In this document: positions 21,420 to 26,524 of the stretch, in pieces
How the letters are laid out: every line of letters starts with the position of its first letter
Position numbering within the stretch: position 1 is the first letter of the stretch
Source of the DNA: a bacterium
GTDB taxonomy: Bacteria; Babelota; Babeliae; Babelales; Vermiphilaceae
DNA: 26,524 nucleotides
Direction of reading: 5' to 3'
Assembly: GCA_021827875.1 (NCBI GenBank)
Contig: JAKAUA010000017.1
Coordinates: 1 to 26,524 of the forward strand
Translations under genes and position numbers: made by a program
Notes under the pieces: generated by a model
Database searches by the model: none
What the model saw: the letters and a program-made list of their open reading frames with translations, nothing else
Told to the model about the DNA's origin: nothing

Positions 21420-22046
21420 TTACTTCGCCAACATATCATCAAAAAATCCTAATTCAGTCAATACTTCGCGCACTTCAAATAGTGGTAATCCTATTATAGT
21501 CGTGTATGAACCATCTATAGTTTTTAAAAATTGCGATCCAAACAACTCAATCGCCACTGCGCCTGATGCGGTCAAACCCCACGATTTTTCTAAATAGATA
21601 TCAATCCATTCATCAGGTACATCAAAGAGATAATGGGCTGACACCACGCGCTCAATGCGCGCTTCTTGTTGCCATGCGCCGTTGTGATATATTTTGCGCT
21701 CAATGCAAAAGGCTGTTGCCAAGTGAATCATGCTATTTTTATTATCTTTAATTTTTTTGATTGCATCGGCACGGTCAGCAGGCTTACCATTCAACTTGCC
21801 ATGCACATCAGTAGATAACGTATCTGCAGTGAGCACAAAACAACGATCGCCCTGCGTACTATGTGGCAGAATAACATGTTCCATTTTATACGCTGCGATT
21901 GCTGCGACTGCTTGCTCAAGCGGCACATTCCAATCACATACTGATTCATCAGCATCTTGATTGGCAAGTACAAAAGGGATTTGCGCTTCTCGTAATAACA
22001 TTTGTCGTGATTGTGATTTTGAACCGAGAAAAAGTGTGTGTTGCAT
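21420..22046 (-). CDS. maf: Maf/YhdE-family nucleotide pyrophosphatase
   Basis: A protein of 208 residues, the family's usual length. Motifs: GSKSQSRQMLL near the N-terminus (family SxSxxRxxLL), TADTLSTDVHGKLNGKPADR (family ADTvV...GKP), and near the end GSYTTIIGLPLFEV (family GSyxNVvGLPl). Maf proteins hydrolyse non-canonical or standard nucleoside triphosphates to monophosphates and have been linked to division arrest and housecleaning. The central Thr/Lys substrate residues cannot be assigned with certainty. It starts 6 bp after the DUF1653 gene, so both share a transcript. Confidence 0.85.
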   Translation of the reverse strand: MQHTLFLGSKSQSRQMLLREAQIPFVLANQDADESVCDWNVPLEQAVAAIAAYKMEHVILPHSTQGDRCFVLTADTLSTDVHGKLNGKPADRADAIKKIKDNKNSMIHLATAFCIERKIYHNGAWQQEARIERVVSAHYLFDVPDEWIDIYLEKSWGLTASGAVAIELFGSQFLKTIDGSYTTIIGLPLFEVREVLTELGFFDDMLAK

Positions 22047-22052
22047 AATAAT

Positions 22053-22379
22053 TCATCCCTCATATTCTGCAAAGCGCGGCTGCTCAATGTCATCAATAAT
22101 TATTTTTTCTGCAAACATTTCGTATGGCCTGTCCCACAAAAGATCTTTGTTATCCAATGCATAATAAATAACACGGCGCTGTGAATCGGTGATTTTTTCA
22201 TGATCATGTATAACACCTGCCTCGGTATCAACTGCTATAGCAAAAACTTTGTATAAATTACCTTTATAATGTTTGTAAATTTGCCCAACTTTAATTGTTC
22301 GTGGTTCTTTTTGTTCTGCCGCAGAGAGAGACATAGCGATTCCTGTTACAAGTAATAGTGTTATTTTTATCATCTTCAT
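22053..22379 (-). CDS. DUF1653 domain protein with signal peptide
   Basis: A protein of 108 residues. The signal peptide (MKMIKITLLLVTGIAMSLSA) precedes a DUF1653-like domain: VGQIYKHYKGNLYKVFAIAV, IYYALDNKDLLWDRPYEMFAEK and a final PRFAEYEG. The family pattern is YRHFKGxxYxVxxxAxxxE...VvYxxLY...WvRPxxMFxE...RF, and most of it is present. DUF1653 is a small beta-rich domain of unknown function that is usually cytoplasmic, so the leader is unusual. It is the first gene of the pair with maf. Confidence 0.8.
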   Translation of the reverse strand: MKMIKITLLLVTGIAMSLSAAEQKEPRTIKVGQIYKHYKGNLYKVFAIAVDTEAGVIHDHEKITDSQRRVIYYALDNKDLLWDRPYEMFAEKIIIDDIEQPRFAEYEG

Positions 22380-22409
22380 TATAATTACCCCTAACTGGTA
22401 ATGAAAATA

Positions 22410-22775
22410 TTAATTCAAGCAACATAGTGCTTTAAATGCCATACGTTGTTTATTCACCTCTTCAAATCCTGCAAGTTGCTCAAATTCTGCAATCCGTTTT
22501 TCACATACGATAGGAAAGCCGTTTTCTGCCTTGTCTGATTCTTTATTGTTAGATAAGCATTCAAAAAAATTCATCTTTACTAAATGCAGCGCCAGCTGAT
22601 AATTGATCGATTGCTGCTCAAGAGCTCTTTTTGCCGTAGCCAGATTACCGGTAGCATTATAAAGATCAACAGCATGTTTTGCTAGTGCACCTATACCAAC
22701 TAATGATGATATCGGCTCAAAAGATTGCGTTGTACTTATACACAACATTAAAGCAACTATTAGTTTTATTTTCAT
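22410..22775 (-). CDS. Small secreted hypothetical protein
   Basis: A protein of 121 residues from the ATG at 22775, preceded by TGAGGAT; the upstream ATG at 22814 would only prefix 13 residues to an evident signal peptide (MKIKLIVALMLCISTTQS). The mature protein is helical with four Cys (NFFECLSNN, FPIVCEKR, FKALCCLN), which could form disulfides outside the cytoplasm. The gap to the DUF1653 gene is 30 bp on the same strand, so it may lead that operon. Family not recognised. Confidence 0.7.
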   Translation of the reverse strand: MKIKLIVALMLCISTTQSFEPISSLVGIGALAKHAVDLYNATGNLATAKRALEQQSINYQLALHLVKMNFFECLSNNKESDKAENGFPIVCEKRIAEFEQLAGFEEVNKQRMAFKALCCLN

Positions 22776-22995
22776 AATAATATCCTCATATAATGTAACA
22801 TTCAGATTACCCACAAGATATCAATATATTAGATATCAGTCGAAAATAATACACGCATAATGAATAAAAAATCTGAAATCAAAAACAAAAAAATATATAA
22901 ACCCTATCCCAACATGCATTATTGCTATCGGAATTAAAAAGTTGCTAACATGAATTTGTGACAGTAAAAATAGTAAAAATAAAAAAGGAGTTATC

Positions 22996-23286
22996 ATGGC
23001 TAAAAAGAAAAACCCATCACAAAAAAAATATTCTAAAGCTTCTCAAAAAGAAGTAGAAAAAGAAATGCACCATTACAAAGAAGGCAAAGCGCATTCAGGT
23101 AAAGCTCTTGCGCCGGTAGAATCACGCGAGCAAGCAATTGCTATTGGCTTGTCTAAAGCACGTAAAAAAGGTGAGAAAGTTCCTAAAAAACCAACCAAGG
23201 CACGCTCAACACGCGCACGCAAAACAACAGCGACTAAATCAAAATCTCGCACAAAAAAAGCCGCGTCAAGCCGTTCAAAACGTTAA
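22996..23286 (+). CDS. Basic histone-like protein with DUF6496-type N-terminal part
   Basis: A protein of 96 residues without signal peptide. The N-terminal half (KYSKASQKEVEKEMHHYKEG, then SREQAIAIGLSKARKKGEKV) matches the DUF6496 pattern, a short domain found in many bacteria and often joined to basic tails. The C-terminal third is a run of Lys, Arg, Ser, Thr and Ala (TKARSTRARKTTATKSKSR), as in histone H1-like proteins, so it probably binds DNA. AAAAGGAG precedes the ATG. A terminator follows directly, so it is a single-gene unit. Confidence 0.8.
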   Translation: MAKKKNPSQKKYSKASQKEVEKEMHHYKEGKAHSGKALAPVESREQAIAIGLSKARKKGEKVPKKPTKARSTRARKTTATKSKSRTKKAASSRSKR

Positions 23287-23298
23287 TTTTTTGATGTT

Positions 23299-23333
23299 GA
23301 AAAAGGCACTGCGCTAAAAGGAGTGCCTTTTTC
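23299..23333. terminator. Terminator between the histone-like gene and the CYTH gene
   Basis: GAAAAAGGCACT pairs exactly with AGTGCCTTTTTC around an 11-nt loop, with T-runs on both strands. The right arm touches the stop codon of the convergent CYTH gene. Confidence 0.85.
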
Positions 23334-23913
23334 AAGAATTCCTTTTTAGCTGATTCAGAACATCTTCAATGGTATCAAAGATGATATTTTTAATTATGTT
23401 AAACGCCTCAACAGATATTCCATGTTTCATATAGTACAACGTATCTACAGCGCCATACAGCGCGTCTTTTTCATTCAGTCCAAGCATCTTGATAACTTCT
23501 TTTACCTGTTCTGCAGAATCGCTTTCTATTTCTAACATCGGATCAAGTCCCGGCCAAGTATCAATGGTTATGATAGCGCCATGCAATTCCCATGTTTCGC
23601 GGTAGTTTTCTTGATATGATGTTGCGGCTAAACCAATTGTATCAAAGAGTTGTTTTGCTTTGTGAAAATCATCGGTAGTGATTTCGATCTCACGCACACC
23701 ATCAATAGTAGTGGGATTAATTATTTCTTTAATGGTAATGGTAGTTTTAATGCCTTCATCTCGTATGCGCAGCCATTTTTTATCTGCGAGTTGATAAATG
23801 ACACGCCGCATTAATGTCTCTTGTTGTTTTAGACGAGCGCCGACATTATGTAATAACGCTCTAAAATCGTCTTTGGATATGGGAAAAAATTTTGCTTCGA
23901 ATTCTGTTTGCAT
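23332..23913 (-). CDS. CYTH-domain phosphohydrolase or cyclase-like protein
   Basis: A protein of 193 residues from the ATG at 23913. It carries the CYTH signature ExExK as EFEAK (4-8). Further charged strands typical of the triphosphate tunnel follow: WLRIRDEG, TTITIKE, DGVREIEITTDD, YRETWEL and IDTWPGLDPMLEIES. CYTH enzymes act on triphosphates (class IV adenylate cyclase, thiamine triphosphatase, inorganic triphosphatase); the exact substrate cannot be told. An upstream GTG at 23931 lies inside the terminator of the preceding gene and is not chosen. The ATG has no Shine-Dalgarno and starts 7 bp after that terminator. Relics of a second CYTH gene lie at 24998 and 25862. Confidence 0.85.
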   Translation of the reverse strand: MQTEFEAKFFPISKDDFRALLHNVGARLKQQETLMRRVIYQLADKKWLRIRDEGIKTTITIKEIINPTTIDGVREIEITTDDFHKAKQLFDTIGLAATSYQENYRETWELHGAIITIDTWPGLDPMLEIESDSAEQVKEVIKMLGLNEKDALYGAVDTLYYMKHGISVEAFNIIKNIIFDTIEDVLNQLKRNS

Positions 23914-23920
23914 AGTATCA

Positions 23921-23952
23921 AAAAAGAGCACCGCGCTGGCGGTGCTCTTTTT
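23921..23952. terminator. Strong hairpin between the second M48 gene and the CYTH gene
   Basis: AAAAAGAGCACCGC pairs perfectly with GCGGTGCTCTTTTT around a GCTG loop (14 bp). On the minus strand it lies 7 bp after the M48 stop and 7 bp before the CYTH start codon. Confidence 0.85.
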
Positions 23953-23959
23953 ATTATTT

Positions 23960-24928
23960 TTAACTTTTTGTTACTTGGTTATTATTTTCATTCGCTTTTT
24001 CAGGCGATCCATAGAAATCTTTGTGTGAAGCCAACACTTTGTAAGCATCTTCTTTTTCTTTAAATCCTAATGGTTGTGATTGTGCCAAATGCTTAGCGGG
24101 ATTTATAACAAACGAATCAGCTAGAGTGCTAGCCTGTTGTAACTGACGCAATGATGCTACACGATTAACTAAGTGAGGATGTGTTGAAAAAATTTCAGCA
24201 AACCAGAACGCCAAACCTTTTTGGTTTTGGGCCTCAGCAAGTAAGACATTTACATTAACTTTTTTATAGAGTTCCTTGCCTGCGGCAAGAATCAAAATAC
24301 CTTTTTCGGCCCCTTCAGGCGATAAAGCATATCCGATATTATCACAGGTATATTCGCATGCTCTGGAATAGGCACTTCTAAGGAAGGGTATTAAGCGTGC
24401 CGGCAACAATAACAACGATTTTAATCCGGAAACATGTCCTCTTTTGATATGGCCCAATTCATGACCTATAATGAATTCAACCGCAGATCGCCCCTCTTGA
24501 TAGGCAACTTCCAAAACATCAGAATATAGAACTACATAATGCGTCCCTGCTAATCGAGCGGCAAACGCATTTAAAAGGCCCCCACCCTGCAATACGTACA
24601 TATTTGGAATATGTTTTAAACCGAGTTTGTTAGATTGATCTTTTAAAATTTGAAATATGTCAGGAAATTGTTCCCGATTTATATTAATCGCATTTCCTTT
24701 CAAATATCCTGAAAGCCAGAGATTGCCCAAGAAGTGAAGAGCTATAAAGACCACTGGATACGCCAACAATACTAGCATACCTAATATAGCGTCACGACCA
24801 GCAAATTTAAACATATAGAACAAACCGACCAATAAACGACGGACAAAAAATGTATAGAACAGCATATTGATTGCAAACATAATGCCCAAATATATTTTTT
24901 CTTTTGTATGTATCTTGAAAATCATCAT
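23960..24928 (-). CDS. M48-family membrane zinc metalloprotease
   Basis: A protein of 322 residues. Two hydrophobic segments (about 11-40 and 47-75) precede the catalytic domain. The zinc site is HELGH (156-160) with the likely third ligand Glu192 in SRACEYTCD. A third hydrophobic stretch (168-183, LKSLLLLPARLIPFL) separates them. The C-terminal part has STHPHLVNRVASL, the counterpart of the STHPPLEKRIARL piece in HtpX. It is thus an HtpX-like relative, but with a different N-terminus and a charged tail. GAGGAT overlaps the first ATG, so the second ATG at 24925 may be used. It gives the window two M48 proteases. Confidence 0.88.
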   Translation of the reverse strand: MMIFKIHTKEKIYLGIMFAINMLFYTFFVRRLLVGLFYMFKFAGRDAILGMLVLLAYPVVFIALHFLGNLWLSGYLKGNAININREQFPDIFQILKDQSNKLGLKHIPNMYVLQGGGLLNAFAARLAGTHYVVLYSDVLEVAYQEGRSAVEFIIGHELGHIKRGHVSGLKSLLLLPARLIPFLRSAYSRACEYTCDNIGYALSPEGAEKGILILAAGKELYKKVNVNVLLAEAQNQKGLAFWFAEIFSTHPHLVNRVASLRQLQQASTLADSFVINPAKHLAQSQPLGFKEKEDAYKVLASHKDFYGSPEKANENNNQVTKS

Positions 24929-24997
24929 ATCCTCTAGTGAAAAAAGACCTTTATTGCAAACGCTGATTATAACAAAATTAAAAAAAAGATGAACTTT

Positions 24998-25081
24998 TCA
25001 CCTTGATTTAATCCAAGTTTTTAGATGATTGAATACGGCTGAATTTCTTTCTATTTCTAAAACTGGATCAACGTACCAACC
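24998..25081 (-). pseudogene. CYTH gene relic, C-terminal piece
   Basis: The minus strand reads GWYVDPVLEIERNSAVFNHL before a TGA. This aligns with WPGLDPMLEIESDSAEQVKE of the intact CYTH protein at 23332. The DNA also aligns: both carry TTAGAAATAGAAAG and TTGATCC in the same order. Stops occur just upstream. The 24929-25180 gap holds this relic and no other gene that I can see. Confidence 0.65.
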
Positions 25082-25180
25082 AACTTGCCAATAATATCAT
25101 ATCCAATTATATTATTGTGATTGGGAAAAAGTTAGAAGCTATTTTTTTAAAAACAATTCAATAAAACATAAAGGATAACG

Positions 25181-25816
25181 ATGAAAAAGAATTTACTGCT
25201 TCTAACAATGATAGTTCCTCTAGCGCTTGATGCAATTACCGTAAATGGTAAAGACCTTAAAAAAATAATTGCTGCTTCCCAGGTTTTATCCTTTACGCCA
25301 GGCGAAGGTGATAATATTGTCTTTGCATTCGATGGTCAAAATTTAAATCTTGGATCTTTAACTATTAACAACCATAATGAAATACAAAAAGGTTTTAATT
25401 TTCTTGAGCAAAACAGAGATAAAATGAGTAGTTTAACAGCAGGCGCTATCTTGTCTGTACAAAGCGGTTTAACGAGTTCTCATGAGGAGACATATCTATC
25501 AGCTCGAGAAAAAATTATCTTACAAGCTGGCACCTCAATGGTTATTTCTAATTCTATTATGGAATCTCCTAGAATTAGTCTTATTGCCAACCAATTAGAT
25601 ATTAATTGCTTTATCAAAGATTGCAAGCACCTCCAAATCGAGCCTATGTCAGAACAATCCCCCTTCAAAGTTATTCATTTTTCTTTGTCAGACGATTCTC
25701 AATACCCTTTGTTTGCACAGGGAATTGTTGATTTATCAACAGGGAAAACAGATAGCTTTACTGTCCTCGGAGCAACTGAAGTAGACATCGTTTTTAATAA
25801 GCATGTTTTTGAGTAA
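25181..25816 (+). CDS. Secreted hypothetical protein, possibly beta-helical
   Basis: A protein of 211 residues with a signal peptide (MKKNLLLLTMIVPLALDA). The mature part alternates short hydrophobic strands with Asn and Ser turns (LNLGSLTINNHNEIQKG, GAILSVQSGLTSS, EKIILQAGTSMVISNSIM, ISLIANQLDIN), a pattern of beta-helix or filamentous-haemagglutinin-type repeats, though too short for a long helix. AAAGGA precedes the ATG. A terminator follows. The gene lies between two relics of a CYTH gene on the other strand, so it may have been inserted there. Confidence 0.75.
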   Translation: MKKNLLLLTMIVPLALDAITVNGKDLKKIIAASQVLSFTPGEGDNIVFAFDGQNLNLGSLTINNHNEIQKGFNFLEQNRDKMSSLTAGAILSVQSGLTSSHEETYLSAREKIILQAGTSMVISNSIMESPRISLIANQLDINCFIKDCKHLQIEPMSEQSPFKVIHFSLSDDSQYPLFAQGIVDLSTGKTDSFTVLGATEVDIVFNKHVFE

Positions 25817-25823
25817 AAATTAA

Positions 25824-25850
25824 GGGAAGCCTTTGAGCTTCCCGTTTTTT
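25824..25850 (+). terminator. Rho-independent terminator after the gene at 25181
   Basis: GGGAAGC pairs with GCTTCCC around a CTTTGA loop and is followed by GTTTTTT. It lies 8 bp after the stop codon. Confidence 0.85.
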
Positions 25851-25861
25851 ACTTTGACAAC

Positions 25862-25900
25862 ATCAATGTTGATTTCAATTTTGCGTACACCATCAATTGA
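25862..25900 (-). pseudogene. CYTH gene relic, central piece
   Basis: The minus strand reads SIDGVRKIEINID, which aligns with TIDGVREIEITTD of the intact CYTH protein. About 23 of 28 bases match the corresponding DNA at about 23681-23708. It lies on the far side of the gene at 25181 from the other relic, in the order expected for one interrupted gene. Confidence 0.55.
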
Positions 25901-25944
25901 ATACAGTTTAAAGAATATAACAAATATTGATCATCCAGAAATGT

Positions 25945-26391
25945 ATGAAAAAAAATATTAATATCACAACTAGATTTCATCTAGGAGTATATGCCATTTT
26001 GTTGAATAAAGAATCTATTCTGTTAATCAAAAAAGCAAGGGGTCCCTATACAGGAAAACTTGATTTGCCGGGTGGAAAACCTGAACACGGTGAAACACCC
26101 TTTCAGACTTTAATACGAGAAGCAGAAGAAGAAGCATCGGTAAAAATTTTGACCACAAAATTATTGGACAATTACAGCACTGTTGCTCATCAAGCTATTG
26201 GAAGCACTCAAGAAGCAACACACCATCTTGGTATGATTTATCTCGCACTCTCTTATGACGACAGCAACCTCACATCAGAAATCAATGCAGAAGATTCGCT
26301 TGGCGCAGAATGGTATCAGATGGATTCTTTGACCCAAGACATGTTAAGCCCATTCGCATTTAGAGCTATACAGGACATTAAAAAAATATAG
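25945..26391 (+). CDS. Nudix hydrolase
   Basis: A protein of 148 residues from the ATG at 25945; an in-frame TTG at 25927 has no better support. The Nudix box spans residues 44-66 (GKPEHGE, then seven residues, then REAEEEASV). It fits Gx5Ex7REUxEExGU except that the last Gly is Ser. The box is preceded by LDLPGG, as is usual. Members hydrolyse nucleoside diphosphates linked to other groups; the substrate is not evident. The metal-binding Glu residues are present, so activity is likely. No clear Shine-Dalgarno is visible, and the start is the least certain point. Confidence 0.88.
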   Translation: MKKNINITTRFHLGVYAILLNKESILLIKKARGPYTGKLDLPGGKPEHGETPFQTLIREAEEEASVKILTTKLLDNYSTVAHQAIGSTQEATHHLGMIYLALSYDDSNLTSEINAEDSLGAEWYQMDSLTQDMLSPFAFRAIQDIKKI

Positions 26392-26433
26392 CATCCTTTA
26401 TTAAGCTGCGCACATTACATTGATTTTTTTAGA

Positions 26434-26472
26434 GGCCGCATGGTTCGATACGATTTCTACGAAATCACTCAC
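26434..26472 (-). repeat. 39-nt dispersed repeat, right-end copy
   Basis: It is the reverse complement of 17999-18037 with one mismatch. It begins GGCCGCATGGTTCGATACGA and ends GAAATCACTCAC, and lies 43 bp after the Nudix gene. It lacks the second GGCCGC arm seen near htpX. Confidence 0.75.
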
Positions 26473-26524
26473 TGATTGTGATCAAAGTCAATAAAAAATT
26501 AACCAAATTCCTAAAAATGGAAGG

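Noticed and set aside
26434..26472. tRNA or T-arm-like sequence (GGTTCGATAC)
   Set aside because: The GGTTCGA box has no acceptor stem or anticodon arm around it, and the sequence is a dispersed repeat.

Overview
The window looks like part of a low-GC chromosome of an intracellular bacterium. The best fit is a member of Candidatus Dependentiae (TM6) or a similar host-dependent lineage. This rests on gene content and style, not on a marker-gene tree: an ankyrin-repeat protein, two tandem Skp1/BTB-WD40 proteins, many small secreted proteins of no known family, and few metabolic genes. UGA serves as a normal stop codon here (for example the ends of the genes at 2708, 12300 and 23332).

Layout. 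Positions 1-2708 hold the 3' part of an unrecognised gene, an exported ankyrin protein (minus strand) and a secreted hypothetical protein. Positions 2871-4259 encode a multi-spanning flippase-like protein broken by one in-frame TGA. A gene-free stretch of about 890 bp follows, with an 11-bp tandem repeat, a dispersed repeat copy and a GC-rich inverted repeat. Positions 5150-9054 hold two paralogous exported proteins with Skp1/BTB-like N-termini, WD40 propellers and basic tails resembling nuclear localisation signals. Positions 9217-11264 are dnaK with a clear promoter and terminator. Positions 11422-14528 hold ychF among small secreted proteins and a DUF378-like membrane protein. Positions 14588-16422 are a twofold tandem duplication of a two-gene cassette (a long Pro/Gly/Tyr-rich secreted protein plus a short Arg-rich secreted peptide). 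Next come a secreted hypothetical gene, an HspR-like MerR regulator, a GC-rich repeat block, and htpX with a small partner gene. Positions 19485-21379 are a decaying cluster of three genes that share nearly the same signal peptide. Positions 21420-24928 carry maf, a secreted DUF1653 protein, a secreted hypothetical protein, a histone-like DUF6496 protein, a CYTH phosphohydrolase and a second M48 peptidase. The right end has a secreted hypothetical gene lying between two relics of a second CYTH gene, then a Nudix hydrolase and one copy of an inverted dispersed repeat.

How the parts relate. A protein-quality-control theme (dnaK, HspR-like regulator, HtpX, a second M48 protease) and housekeeping enzymes (YchF, Maf, Nudix, CYTH) are interleaved with a large export-directed repertoire. 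Several exported proteins of unrelated sequence share a signal-peptide end of the form (Y/H/C)(A/G)M. The most interesting candidates are the Skp1/BTB-WD40 pair as possible host-nucleus-directed ubiquitin-ligase mimics, the duplicated secreted-peptide cassette, and the dense gene decay and dispersed intergenic repeats.
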